From contig JAPQWV010000750.1 of assembly GCA_027422505.1 (NCBI GenBank), positions 62,001-126,000 of the forward strand: a stretch of 64,000 nt of DNA. Direction: 5' to 3'. The notes beneath the pieces are model-generated. The model was not told where the DNA came from, made no database searches, and saw only the letters and a list, made by a program, of their open reading frames with translations. Both the position numbers and the translations under genes were made by a program. Source of the DNA: Craterostigma plantagineum. Taxonomy: Eukaryota > Streptophyta > Magnoliopsida > Lamiales > Linderniaceae. Shown here piece after piece: positions 43,891 to 57,100 of this stretch. The first letter of the stretch is position 1. The number at the start of each line of letters is the position of its first letter.

Positions 43891-45426
43891 TAACCTTAGT
43901 CTCATTTGTTTGTTCTTGCTTTGCAGACGTTTGACTAACGCTTCAGAGGCCATTAGACATTCGTTTGCACAAGCGAGCTCTTCTACTTTTAAACTAAGTA
44001 AGGCATAGTTGTTTTCAAATTTTAGCTTAAGTTCATCATAATCCCTAGCGTCTACGGTGGGTTTCTTAATGTTGTGTCGGTGATTAAACACATCATCGAG
44101 TTGTGAGATTCGTACCTCAGACTCGGCGTTGGTGGAAGTCTTAGCTGTGTTCTCACCGATGTCACCCATCTCCTCGTCCTCGTCCTGTTCGACCAGCCTT
44201 GCCATGCAGCAATCTTCATCCTTAGGCTCCTCGTCTTCTGAAGTGTCGTTCACCCATTCAGCTTCTTTGGTGAGTAGAGCTTTCCCACTTTCCATTTTGC
44301 GGGTCATTCTGGCCTTACGGTCATAGTAGCCAGAGTCCTTCATGCGTGGGGCATGGCATTCTTTGGCAAAGTGGCCTGACTTTCCAAACCGAAAGCACTT
44401 CACAGACTTCTGAGGTGCTGATTCCTTCTCTTTCTTTGTCGGCTTGGCTTCCTCCGTGGGAGTGGTCTTTTCGGCGCCGCTAAAGGTTCTTTGGCGATTG
44501 GAGGAGGATGAGGATTTTTTCCCGATCTTCTTTGAGACCATTTCTGTGAGCATTGCCAGTTGTTTGCGTAGATCACGAACATCTTCATCAGATTCTGTAT
44601 CAGTTTCGGATCCTGAAGTGGAGTCAGATATAACAGCTGGTAGCTTCCCTTTGTTCTGTTTGGTCTTAGAGGTGGAAGATCGTTCGGTGGTCTTGTTCGA
44701 GAGGAGAGCTAGTGGGTCGACTCGAGGGTTGGTGGACTGGGGTTGCACGTAGGGAGCATAGGCTGACAGACTGTCGTAGAGAGCATGGATGGAGGTGTTA
44801 GAGAGGTCCTTACTCTGAATCATCATCACGATTGCATTGCCCCAATGTGGTTTGAGGCTACCAAGGAAGCGGTTGTTGATATCGAATTTGTCCCTCGAGA
44901 TCCTGGCTTTCTTGAGTTCATTGATGACCTTCAAGTATCGGAGGTATGTGTCACGCAGTTCCTCTTCTTCATAGGCCTGGAAGTGTTCGTACTGCGAGAG
45001 ACATGCTGATTTCCTCCCCTGAACACTTTCAGTTGTGCCTGCCATGATTTCCACGAGTTCATCCCATATTTCCTTGGCAGTAGTGCAGCATTCGATGTGA
45101 GTGTAGACTTCGTTGCCCATAGCTTGGAAGAGATATCCTTTGGCAGTCTCATCGGCCTGTAGGCGAGCCTATTCATTATCATTGATGGGACCTCTTGGAG
45201 TGCGGCGTTCATCCATGGGAGGATTTGCGTTTGGCTGTGCAGGGATGATCGTCCAGAACTGTGCTGGACCATTGAAGATGGAGTCCAGAAGGTATTGAGA
45301 GAGTGGTGCGCCTTTGTTCCTGATGAACGTGAGGAACCGGTTTGTCCATATGCTGTAGTCGCCTTGTCGCAGCATCGGAGGCCTGGTGTCGGAGCCCACT
45401 GTTGAGATGTCATTCGTGGTAGACAT
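43876..45426 (-). pseudogene. copia gag N-terminal and zinc-knuckle part, copy B
   Basis: Opens at ATG 45426. A nonsense codon (GAG to TAG, 45169-45171) stops it after 85 aa; copy A is open there. The rest is open down to 43876. It has the same UBN2-type core and the same altered knuckle CFRFGKSGHFAKEC as copy A, so the Cys-to-Phe change predates the duplication. Confidence 0.87.
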
Positions 45427-47069
45427 GGTTGGTGCAGTCGAATCGTCCGTGGTTTTGATCTTGTATCGATAAGAGAGTTAGTAAAGAACGAGATGAGAAA
45501 TATGAGTTTAACGTGTAGAGTTTTGAGAAAAAATCGTTTAAAGAGTTTCTTAGAACTAAGTGAGCGTGTGTGATGGTCGATAATGTATGAAGGAAAATAT
45601 ATCTTGAAATTAGGAGAAGTTCTAGAAATTTAAAAACGAGATTTGAGACGAGAAATAAATTTTATATCAATAGTGGTCTAGGGTGATAGGACTAAAGTGT
45701 AAGGATCTAATCTTAAATAAGTTTGAGAAAAATTTACCCCGAGAAAATTTTAACACGAGAAAAATTTAACACGTCAAAAAAATTCGCAGGTTGAAGAGAC
45801 GTGATTGTATGACGAATTATCCGAGAAATTATGTGTTGAGAAATTTCGGTGTTTGTGAGTTTTAGAGAGAATTTCTCGGTAGAAAAATTCTCATGTGAAA
45901 ATTTCTCGGATCTTAGAATTTCGCATGTGAGAAAGATTCTTAGTTTTGAATTTTTAAAACCTTCGCAAGAAATTTCGCATCGAGAGTTGAAGTGTGGTTT
46001 TAGGAAGTTTTTCTCGGATTTGAAAGAATCGTGGTTTTGAAAAACTTTCTCGGATGAAATAAACTTTCTTGGTTGAAAATTTCTTGTATTAAAAAGTCGT
46101 GGTTTTTTTTAAAAAATTTTTCGCGAATTTGCAAACTTTCTCGGTTTTCAAAGAGAAGTGTCGTGGGTTGTAATGTGATTTGAGAAAGTTTCTCGGGAAG
46201 AAGAAAAAAATTCTCGTAAGAAAGAAACTTTCTCGATTGAAAATTTCTCGGATATAAGAATTTCGAAGGTTCTCGGCTCAAAAATTTCGCGGCTCAGAAA
46301 AATTCTCGGAATAAGCTTTCTCGGTTATGGAATTTCTCGGATTTTAAAGGGTACGTAGTTGAGAAAAAATGGAGCGCCAGTGAGGTGAAAACAGAGAACT
46401 TTTCGCGGTTTAAGAATTCTCGGATTTTGAACATAGGCCGTTGCGAAAAAATGCAGTGAAAGTGAAATTTTCGCGGTTTAAAAATTCTCGGATTTTGAAC
46501 ATAGGCCGTTGCGAAAAAATGCAGTGAAAGTGAAATTTTCGCGGTTCTAGATCTATTCTCGGGATCAAATTTCGCGGGTATGGAAATTTCGCGGACTTGA
46601 ACGATTAAGCAAAAATTTTCGCGGTCAAGAACGAGCTTTCACTGTTCCATTGCTTTCATGCGTTTTGCCAGAAAATCGTCCCGTTCTTGCTCAAATCTCA
46701 ACCAAAATCCCTCAAACTTGATCCTAAACTTCAGAAATTCTCCCTTAACACATAATCGACCGATTTGTGAGCTAAAAACAACAAAAGACAGGTCAAATCA
46801 ACCAAAAACAGAGAATGGCCGAGATGACCTTTTCTGAAGAGTTTTTGCTTCAATCTTGCTCAAAACTCGTTAAAACTGATCCAAAAGTGTTTTAAAGACA
46901 TTTTAGGCATAGAATCGATCTGGGGGAAGGTTTTAAACACAAAAGCAAAGCATTAATACCCCAAAACGAGCTCAAAATGCCCGAAAGTGATTTTTACCCA
47001 AAAACACCTTTGATCTTTCTCGGAATCGAACGAAACTGGATTCAAATCAATGCAGATCGATCCACGTTT
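45427..47069 (-). other. Long 5' leader of copia copy B
   Basis: Same TTTCTCGG/TTTCGCGG-rich leader as 14779-16419, with the 66-bp tandem pair at about 46417-46548. No gene. Confidence 0.8.
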
Positions 47070-47081
47070 GCTCTGATACCA
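47070..47081 (-). other. Primer binding site of copia copy B
   Basis: The minus strand reads TGGTATCAGAGC, a perfect tRNA-iMet type site two bases from the LTR. Confidence 0.92.
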
Positions 47082-47083
47082 CT

Positions 47084-47381
47084 TGTTGGTCCCGAATGCA
47101 CCAAACAAGGAATTAAAGAGGCTTTGATGGAATGAAAAGGGAGAATTTCTCACCTTCAAGTGTGTGTAGTGTGTGAAAACTAGGGTTAGCCTTTTGATCT
47201 TTGATTACCTTTCAAATGGTGTTGGTAAAACCTTATATACCACATTAACCCTAGGTATATTAAGGCCCAAACACTAAAGATTAACTAAATACATTCTAGT
47301 CCAAAGGCCAAGCTGAAAAAGATAATTACAATATTAATCCCAAGACATAAACTATTGACACACTCACTAAATATCCTAACA
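47084..47381 (-). repeat. 5' LTR of copia copy B
   Basis: 298 bp. On the minus strand it begins TGTTAGGATATTTAG and ends GGGACCAACA. A TATATAAGG promoter box lies near 47233-47241. It is the complete form of the LTR truncated in copy A. Confidence 0.9.
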
Positions 47382-48711
47382 AAGCTCATGTATGAGCAAA
47401 AACACCAAACACGAGCAAAAAAAGAAAACAAAAACAATAGAAAAAAATAAGATCGTAGACACAAACAATTAAAGAACGTACAAAGAGAAATAGCTATCGC
47501 TTCTCGCTCAGGTATTCTTTACACCTTTTCCTTTTTATCCTTTCTTTTCTTATTAACCGGAATATGTCCCAATGAGGATAAAAATCGATCTGGACTGGTG
47601 GCGTACAGTGTTCCTACAACGGTACAAGAAAAAAAGAGGTAATTACATATCAGGCCCACTTAATAGGTTTGCTTTTGAGTTCAGGCCCTATTCATGTTTC
47701 ATATAGAGATATAAGTACCTAAATTTAAGTTTCATTTAGAAATAAGGACATAATCCATGATAAAAGACATATTTGCCCATAATAAACAAACAAACTTACG
47801 AATCATTGCCATCGTCTTCTTCAAACGAGCAAAGCAATCATGAAGTGGTATAAAGTGTACATAAAGTGGTACTGTAGATCCATGAAGTGGTACGATAGAT
47901 CCATGAAGTGGTATGGGTAGAGCGGTCAAAAAAGCCCAAAGTGGCGGGGCGGGCTGCAAAATTTTAGGTCCGCCTTCAGGCGGGCCTGGGCGCGGGCTTC
48001 GGGCTTTGGCGGGACGGGTTTTGGCGAGCTGGGCAGGCCCACAAGAATTAAAAAAACTATATTATTTAGTATATCTAAAAATAACTTATATAGATTTTTT
48101 ATATTTGTGATTATAATTTTAATTGGAATTAAGTTTAATTTAGTTTAATAAAATAATTAAATTATTATATAGGATTAAATTACAAATACTGTCCAAATAA
48201 AAATAATCTTTTTTTTTAATTTTTATTCCTCATATTTTTTTAATTTTTTTCTCTGTTTAATTTTTTATTTTATTTCTGGCGGGGCGGGCCTCCCTTTCTC
48301 GGGCCCGACAGAAGGCGGGCTTACCCGCGCCCGCCACACCAGTTGGCGGGCTTTGGCTGGTAACGGGCACGCGCGCCCCGCTGGCCCATTTGACAGCTTA
48401 GGTATGGGTGAACAGTAAAGTGGTACTGGTGAACAGTGAAGTGGTATTGAAGACCCTTGAAGTGGTATTGTTGAACAGAGAAGTGGTACAACAGACTCAT
48501 AAGTGTTTATGCAGAAATCAGGTAAGTATTTTGACGCGATCCAAATACAGTTTAAGGGATCCATTTCAGAATTAAACTTCTAATAAAGATTTTCTGACGA
48601 AAATACCCTTGCAAAAGAGTTATTATGAAGTGGTCCAAATGTTTGATCCATTTCAGAATTTAACTTCTAAATAACATGTTATCAAACATTTTCACGTTTT
48701 ACCAAGTCCAA
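47382..48711. other. Region present only in copy B: GAAGTGGTA minisatellite around a MITE
   Basis: No gene. From about 47838 to 48490 a GAAGTGGTA(C/T) word recurs every 20-25 bp (at least nine copies), interrupted by the MITE at 47918-48400. The outer parts (ATCAGGCCC near 47655; TTTCAGAATTTAACTTCTAA near 48560 and 48650) may be the ends of a further non-autonomous element, which I cannot delimit. Confidence 0.6.
47918..48400. mobile_element. GC-rich hAT-type MITE
   Basis: 483 bp flanked by a perfect 8-bp duplication GGTATGGG (47910-47917; 48401-48408). Inverted ends: TAGAGCGGTCAAAAAAGCCC left, TAAGCTGTCAAATGGGCC right. Both are followed by GGCGGGGCG-type runs around an AT-rich core. No coding capacity. 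Confidence 0.87.
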
Positions 48712-48720
48712 AAAAACAAG

Positions 48721-51700
48721 GGTTAATTAACGTTCAGGCCGTAGTAACAAATTTAGCTTTGGGTTCAAGCCCCAGTATAATTTGGTTTAGGATAAAGGAC
48801 CTAGTTGTCGAAAATTTCAGTGGAAACTACCTAAAGGCTACGAAAAGACATAATTATCCTTGACATATGCGAAATTTACCACATAATACCTAAATGATCC
48901 GTTACAGTTGTTGCAATACTTATAACAGTTTTGGGCTGGAAAAAACAGTTCTATTCATCTGGATAATAAATTGTCTGTATAGAGTACAATATCACATATA
49001 TTCAGTAACAAATTTATCAATTATAATACCAATACTACTACAACGAATAAATCAGAGAAAAATAATTAAATGATGCGTTAAGACATATTTAACCCTAACA
49101 TATGCCAAATTGACGTAAAATACCTGAATCATGCGATAAATAAAATCAAAATAATAATAACAAAAGAACACTTACTGTCATTAGAATAACAAAGAGTCTT
49201 TATTGAGTACCACACACTGTGAAAGATAATACCAATACTGATACAACGAATAACAAATTTGCCAGTTTTACGACGAAAAATTCACAGAAAAATACCCAAA
49301 CCATGTAATAAGACATATTTGTCCTTCACTGTTGCAAAAATTTACAAGTATATGCCATCATCTCTCCCAAACAAGCTACGTCGATCGAAACGAGATTTCA
49401 CACTCAGATCCGAACAGATCTCCACAATTGTCCGTATAGCAGAAAATACCGTTTCTTTTAGTAAATAACAAATGATGTCGCAGAAGTAACACATTATTCA
49501 AAAACAATACCGCCTTCATGCAATAACACGTTCCTTACACTCAAGCGGTCGAAAGAAAAAACTCACATTCCAAATCCGACCCAATCTCGACGTTACTAAC
49601 AGTACAAAGTTAGATCGGCTTCAATTTTGTCATGGGTATTCATAATCAAAGAGAATTTTCGAAGTTCATAAAGCACGAATGCTTCAAACACAATTCAGAA
49701 ATTTTATTAATTACGGTGAAATCTCGGCTTTAATGACCGGATAATGTAAATTCAAAATTTCATTATGGACCTTAGTTATTGACGATAATTATTGATGTTA
49801 ATCATGGAATAACGAAGAACTTTGATGAGATGTAAGCGGTAAACGTTTGCTAATTAAAATGGTTACTGGATAACACTCTATGCTTTCTGGGTAACATTTA
49901 GTGGAACAATAATACCATATGTCTTGAGGTTTATAACAAATGTTTCCGCAAAACGAACATATAATGAGAAAATAATAACGACACGTCACCAGTAAATAAC
50001 ACATGTAATACCCAAGTAAAGACAAAGAGGAATAGATCGTAAAATGTTGGAAACAGCTAGAATCACCGACGTAAATGACACAGTAAGCTTGAATCGATGT
50101 CAATCTCTCATGTTACCAACAAAAAAAACTGGAATTTATCATGGAATAATGTCATTAATACAATTCAAAAATTTCGTTGAAAAACAAGTGAAGTTCGACT
50201 TTAATGAACTAATAAGGCGACTAAATTTGATCACGGGTCATTTTAATTGAATGAGATTATTAATGTTGATAATGGAATAACGAAGAAATTTTGATGGGAC
50301 CTAATATTGGAACGTTTATCAATTAAAAAGAGTGGTTGTTAACACTTTATTTATTCTGAGTAACAATTCATGCATTCTGAAGAACATTCTAGAAGGTTCT
50401 AGATTGTCAGAGATAATATTAACAGTACAGACTTACTTTACTACCACATTGCCAGCAAATAATACCACATGTCTGATAAAAAAAATAACAATATAAACAA
50501 AGCTTATAACACAGTTGTAGCTACGAGTACCACGAAATAGCTAATCAATACCACAATACTATTTCGATTAATTTCGTTCATGAATTCATTTCGTTCAGGT
50601 GTATAAGATTGACATTCATGGAAATAGATGATATGATGAAGCTAAATCACAAAATTTCATTAAAATACACGTTTTGCGAATGTTGATATCAATATGTGAA
50701 AGTTGAGATAAAAAATCATGTAGACATATAGCTCTTTCTTCACAACATATACTAGTATCTCTTTTAATGAGACATAGTCGTTATGAATTCCACCACAAAC
50801 ATATTCAAAGTTCAAAACTAAACAACGAATATCATTATATATGTCGTAAGTCTGTATTTGATACTTTCTGGAAGTTATTTGATAAGGAATATTAACAGGA
50901 TGGTTCGTTGCCGTTAACAGTACCAGATTTAGCAATCCCGCCCAAAACCCCAATCGTGGCATATATACCGCCCAATTAACCCAATCAATCCACAAATCCT
51001 GCCCAAAATTTAGCAAGTATAGTAAATCCATCGAAATTCATCCAAAGCCAATATCACGCCAAAAATTTATCAAAACAGTTCTGCTAAAAAAATATCATAT
51101 CAATACTTATGAAAAACAAAAGCAGATCGTAATATACCACTTCAGATATTCCAAGCAACGCTACGATTTCATGTAGTAACGGTTCTATGCCTAATTACCG
51201 AAACAGGTCCGCTATACGAGTACCATATCAATACTTATGAAAAACAGTAGAAGGACATAATATACCACTTCAGATATACCAAGTAACGATTTAATTTCAG
51301 GTAGTAACAGTTCAATGCCAAAAAATAAGGAAACATGTCTCTTAGAAGAAAAATACCACATCAATACTTACAAAGAACAAAAATACGTCATAATATACCA
51401 TTTTAGACAATCCAAGTAGCGCTTCTCTTCATGTAGTTAAAGGTTGATGCCAAAAATTATCGAAACAGGTCTGTTAAACAAAATTCTCCATCAATACTTA
51501 TGGAAAACAAAATTACGTACCAATTAATCAACGAAGAAGTCGATTATGAGTTACCGTTTGTATCATGACCCGCTTTGTTCTTACTACCATAAGTTTGACA
51601 AAAAATACCACATCTATATTATTATAAGCAAAAAAAGTCAAAAGATACCACTTTGTCGGACAAAAAAATATCATTTACGAGTAATGGAGTAACGTATCTT

Positions 51701-52383
51701 GAGAGTGTTACAACATTAAGCCGTAACCTAGTAACAATAATGCGTGAAATAGTAACACGTATTCCAGATGAATCGATGCCTGCCATACGAGCCGCTTCAC
51801 ACGTCATACGTTTTAGAAGTGATGAGGTAACGATTGCTTCAAAATTCACAAGCCCTATGAATTGCCCAAACTATGGGTATCTCGAGTACACACAATTTAG
51901 CTGCAATTGCTGCCAGAATCTAGTTCGATTTGGCCACATTTTTCTCGAATTTGAACCCATATAAAAATTCATTACAATTACATCGTACTTTATCAATACT
52001 AGAGCAAATCCTACATGACACGTCGGAACGATTGGTTGATGGGGCAGTCGATTGTGCTTGATTCATTGTGAAAAATGAATTTCGATTATCCGGAGAAAAA
52101 AATATAAATCTGCTAAAAACGTTATACTATCGATAAGTAACATATTATCGGTTTAAAGTAACGCTAGTAGATTTTAAAGTAACAAAACGTCGTATTTCTG
52201 TCACATAAAACTGGCGTCGAATACCACTTTGGAGAACGGTCTATTAAGGGTAGTTTAGTCAAAACATAGTTTGGGTCTCTACCTTTAAGTTTTTCGAAAA
52301 AAGGTCCTTAAACTAATTAAACCTTTGACAGGGCCTGATCACTATATTTAAAATTGGTTAGGGCCTGAATACAAATTTTCCCG
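48721..52383. mobile_element. Small non-autonomous MULE, complete in copy B
   Basis: 3663 bp between two copies of AAAAACAAG (48712-48720; 52384-52392). The ends are imperfect inverted repeats of about 100 bp: left GTTCAGGCCGTAGTAACAAA, then TTCAAGCCCCAGT and AAGGACCT; right inverted ATTCAGGCCCTAACCA, then TCAGGCCCTGTC and AAGGACCT. The interior is AT-rich with diverged tandem repeats and no transposase. In copy A its left 0.9 kb is deleted. Confidence 0.7.
51060..51530. repeat. About 130-bp imperfect tandem repeat, copy B
   Basis: Counterpart of 18180-18640 with the same four units. Confidence 0.78.
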
Positions 52384-52392
52384 AAAAACAAG
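52384..52392. repeat. AAAAACAAG shared by small and large MULE (copy B)
   Basis: This 9-mer is at once the right flank of the small MULE and the left flank of the large MULE. Confidence 0.8.
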
Positions 52393-53335
52393 GGGTCTTT
52401 TTAAAAAATGGCCTTTGACGCGGTCAAGTTTAAAAAAATAGCACTCTTGACTTTTTTTTTTGGTCAATAGCACTCTTTTTAATTAACACTTAATCATCTT
52501 CTCGTAATCCCTTATTATTAATAAAAAAAAAAAAAATAAAATACAACGCCTGAAATGAATTAAAAGCTGCACGTCCATTTTGCAGCAGAAAGCATTCATT
52601 CCACCTCAACGAATTATTCTTCTTCTTCGTCCTCGTCCTTAAGAGAAATTCCCCGACCTCATATCGCGCTTCTTCACAGGCGAAGGAAACTGGAATCCTC
52701 GGCGAACGAACGATTCGAACCTCACGCTTCAGTGTAAGTATTTTTCCGGGTCGTATTTTGAATATAACCATCTAAATCTGTAACTCTCAGTCCTAAACCC
52801 TTCCAATGGGTTCTCAAAGCTTCAGAAATTCCGGTTTGGAAGGCCGGACATGTTCATTGTTTTTACTTCCAGTTGATCCGGGGACCCTGCTTGACAGCAG
52901 GCAACCCGCGCGTTACATCGTGGGACCCCACATTAAAGCAGGAGTCCCGCACATTAGTGCGGCGAATAAATTCACGGGACCCACACACAAATTCATGGGA
53001 CCCGCCCATAAATTCACAGGCCCCGCGCATCAGTGCATTGTCCCGCACATTAGTGCAGGCCCATTAGATCGTGGGACCCGCGCATAAATGCAGGGTACCT
53101 GCGCGTAAAAACAGGGGACCCGCGCATGCTTCATGCACTAGAGCTTGGGTCCCGTGCACAAGAGCTTGGGTCCCGCGCACTAGAGCTTGGGTCCCGTGTA
53201 CTAGAGCTTGGTCCCGCGCTATATGTTAGGGTTTTGGGAAGCTCTTACGGCGTTTTGCAAGCTATATAAGGCTTGGATTTATCAAACACACAACATCTAA
53301 CATTTTTAAATAATCCCAGAAACAAAACAGGAAGA

Positions 53336-53668
53336 ATGCTGACGGACGCCCAAATCGTCGCCCGCCGCCACGAAATCGTCCGTCACTCGGACCTCCGGAC
53401 TACCACGGCCGCCGCCGTCCGCCGCCGTCTAGAGGCCGTCCTCGGCGTCGACCTCTCCCAAAGGAGGGTGTGGATCGTGAGAGAGATCGGCAGATTCCTA
53501 AACGGCGACGACGATGCTCTCGAGGTCGACGGCGACGACGACGATGGTAAGAGCGAAGTGATCGAAGGACAAGCACCCGAGGCTGTCCGAAACGACGACG
53601 ACGAGGCTGAGAGCGAAGTGATTGTAGGCCCAGGTTGGATCGAGGTTGTCTGGAACGACGCCGTGTAG
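53336..53668 (+). CDS. DEK_C-domain small acidic protein (copy B)
   Basis: 110 aa, ATG 53336, preceded by TATATAAGG at 53263. The protein is the same as in copy A, while the 5' leader (AGA to GGA six bases before ATG) and the surroundings carry substitutions. It has a DEK_C fold at residues about 7-55 and an Asp-rich repeated tail. Complete conservation where neighbouring genes have decayed suggests either constraint or chance over a short ORF; I cannot tell which. Confidence 0.68.
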   Translation: MLTDAQIVARRHEIVRHSDLRTTTAAAVRRRLEAVLGVDLSQRRVWIVREIGRFLNGDDDALEVDGDDDDGKSEVIEGQAPEAVRNDDDEAESEVIVGPGWIEVVWNDAV

Positions 53669-54113
53669 AAGGATGTCGACCCAGCTCCGGTTGGTGGAGA
53701 AGGGCGAGAAGGGTACAATAAATTATTTAATAATTTTATCAAGATACTATTATTGATTGTGCGTGACCCTGACAATCTAATTAGTACTGTATTTTAAATT
53801 AACTATGTTTTATAATATAATATTTAGTTCCGTTAAGAAATATAGATAGTGCTATGGTGTTTAATTTAATTTAATTAGGTTAGTTATGTAATCAACATAA
53901 AGGGGTATTAAATTAAGGGTTTTCAGGTTAAACTGTAAGTAACTGACCCGTGTTGGAATAATAAAAGTAAAAAAGCATTTCAAAACCACCACTTTAACTT
54001 TCAATTCAATTAAATCGTTTTTCATTCCTGCACACAAAACGTCAAACAAATCGTTTCTCTGCAATTCCAACTATTCTCTGCACTAAAACCTAGTTCTAGA
54101 GCGTAAATCAACA
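53669..54113. other. Non-coding gap, copy B of 20787-21231
   Basis: AT-rich; no gene seen. Confidence 0.5.
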
Positions 54114-57100
54114 ATGGCAATCAATGCGAACACCGAGAAGGTATTTTTTTTTTACTCTGCGTCTATTTCAATTTAACGCAGCAAACCCTAATTCGGTGCG
54201 GACCCGTGCTGATAAGCATAGGTTCGTGCTTAGAATTGAACTGAACATGCCCGTTTTCACAGGACCCGCCCATATAATGATGGTCCCAGCACGGGTCCAC
54301 TGCGTATAAGCGTGGTACCCTGGTTATAACGAGCGGATTCCCTGGTCGTAGCGCGTGGGTCTCGTGACCTTGCGCCTGTGAAGAACAACACGGGACCCGC
54401 GCGCTACGATCAGCGGAGCCGCACGTAAAATCAAGGGACCCAAATTAGGTTGTGATGAAGACGCAGTTGGGCACACAAGTTCCTGATTGTCGTCCTATGG
54501 TGACCTCGCTATACGGCGAGGCTAGCCAGCTGATAAGACAGTGCCTTAACGATGAGGAGTTGGCCCTTTATTGTGCCCACAGTCCGTTCGGCCGCCTTGT
54601 CATGGCCGAGCCGAACTTTAACCTCTTGATTCAGTTGCTGTGGTACCTTATCCAGAGGCAGACGGAGCTGCACACCCGCGAAGAGCTGTGGATGGTTGTT
54701 GGCAAAAAACCACTTCGATTTTCAAAATCGGAGTATTGCCTAATCACAGGCCTCAAGTTCGCAGCCGCGATACCGGCAGTGAACCGCGTCGAAGCATTCA
54801 CGAGGAGGCATTTTGGCGCTAGTTCAACAATTCGCCTGTCGAACGTCAAGCAAGCGTTGGAGGAGTTGTCTGGCGACGAGGAACGTGTGGACGAAGAGAA
54901 GCTCAAGTTGGCGGATGTCTACTTTGCCACCGCGGTGTTGCTGCCTCGAAAGTCCAAGAAGGACACCGTCGTGTGTTCCTGGGTCCTTCACCTCGCTGAA
55001 GATCGGTTTGCTTTCTCAGAGTATCCTTGGGGCAGCGAGGCTTTGAAGGAGGTCATGGGCGCTGTGAAGAAAAATCTACGGGAGATCCCACGGGAGTGGC
55101 TGATAAGTGGGTTCGTTCAGCCACTTCAGGTGATTTATTATTAAGCTTCTTTGCATACCTTGTTTTTACATATAAGTAATTGCTAATATTTTTTGTGTTA
55201 TTTGTATTCAGATACTAGCTTATGAGTGCATCCCGGGCATTGCAGACACCTACGCGGTGCGCAAAGAAGAAGATTTCACGCCACGCATGCTCAGGTGGCG
55301 GACGAAGGAGTGGCCTCATAAGGGATGCCCGAAATTGAAGAGCATCGCAGAGGCCGCTGACAAGTTCCATGTACTAGGGTTAATAGTGCCGTCAGCGGAC
55401 GAGCTGGAGGCGGCGTACTATAGGGACAGCGTCTTCGACGTTGGGCCGGCACACAACCTATTCGATCGTGTGACCTTTCTACTCCTGCAGGGAGTGGAGG
55501 TTAGGTGCTCCGGCGGCCACCGCTATCGCGGTGAGGGTTCTAGCCTGCAGAATTTGGTGCCTGAGACCATCGCCCAGATCGAGAGCAGTGGCCGACGCGA
55601 CACCGATATGATGTTGCATCACGGCCAAATCCCCGCACATCCGCACGACATCCCCGAACATCCGCACGAGCACGCCTTTCATGCAACACCGGAGACCGGT
55701 CGATAAAGTGGTCATGGTTTCGCCTCGGGTCCACGCTTCGATGAATGGCAAAGTCGTATGGACCAAAACTTCACCAACTTGTTTGGGCGATTCGACCAAC
55801 TTGACAGGCAATTGCATCAGTTTCAAGAAGAAGAGGGTCGACGGTGGTCGACGAACGAGAGAATGTGGGATGCTTACGAGGAACATTGGACGGAAATGCG
55901 ATCGTGGGCCGACAGCCTCAGGGAGTTGGGGAACTCGGTTCAGGGTTTGGCGAGCAGATTTTATCACGGGTCTCGCACTCCGCCTACTGAAGCTCGTTAT
56001 AGTAAGTTATTTATTTATACTTAATTTTTTAACTAGTTGCGTAGATTACTTATCAGTTACTATTTACGATGTAGATGTCGATCCAAGCGAGTTTCCTGGT
56101 GGATCGCACGCTTCACAGCCCGAGTTTGGTGGTGGATTGCACGCTACACAGCCCGAGTTTGGTAAGTTTTTATACTTAAGGACGTGAAAAATAATTTATA
56201 GTAATTTTCGAATTTCTTGTATAGATTACGATGAGAGATGGAAGAACACATCGTACATGGGACCGGATGGCTATATTCCGAGCCAGGAGGCATGGGACGG
56301 TCACAGTCCGTCTGAATGGGCGCAAAATCGTTACGCTGGATATGTCCAACCAGATCGGTCCGATGAAGACGAAGAGAGAAGAGAAGAGGTGGTCGACCCA
56401 TCGTCATGGAGGGGCGCTTATGGTCTCGGGGTTCACAAGGTAGCGATGGACATAGAGGCTCAAGACGACCACGCTGATCAGTTTGAGACCATGGACGAGC
56501 CTCTAGAGGACCACGCTCAGTTCGAGACGCACGCCGAGCTGCTACAGGACGTCCCTCAGTTGGAGACGCACGCCGAGGCTTCGGTTTCTTCCAAGCGGCC
56601 GACAAAGGAAAAGGTGTCGTCAGAGAGAAGACCCCTGAGCGGACGAAGAAGCCATCTTGGTACACCACGACGCCGTTCACCGATTTCCCCTCGACGAATA
56701 CAGTCAAAGCTCCAAACATTTCGGCGTTCGAGCGGCATATCCAGTTCAAGGCCCATAACATGTGGCCAAAAGTCGAAAGTCAGCTAAAAACGGCTTTGCG
56801 GATTACCGGCATGAAAGTCCCAGGGAACCTAAAAGAACACGACCCTAGATGGCTCCTGAACCTTGCGACTGAGGGTATTCCACTCGATGAGATGGTACGT
56901 ATATAAATTTACCAAATACCTTTCGTTACCTTACTTGAATGTGTTGAAAACCGGTTTACTTTTATTGCAGCATGTCGATGAATGCCTCGCTGGGATCGAA
57001 CACATGTAGAAATTTAGCCAATCGATTGCGAGTAAAGTCGCGTACATGCCCCATACGTTTAAGACGCTCGTCGACGAGCGAGGGGTGCTAAACATACTCG

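Larger units (their letters stand above)
42498..47381 (-). mobile_element. Ty1/copia element copy B, 5' half without gypsy insertion
   Basis: Full 5' LTR, primer site, leader, gag and the first bases of protease. It is truncated at 42498 by the duplication junction. It shows the structure of copia gag before the gypsy insertion seen in copy A. Confidence 0.93.

Noticed and set aside
42498..47381. Second independent copia insertion instead of a duplication
   Set aside because: Identity continues through unrelated elements beyond the LTR (small MULE, large MULE) in the same order, so the copia copy is part of a larger duplicated block.
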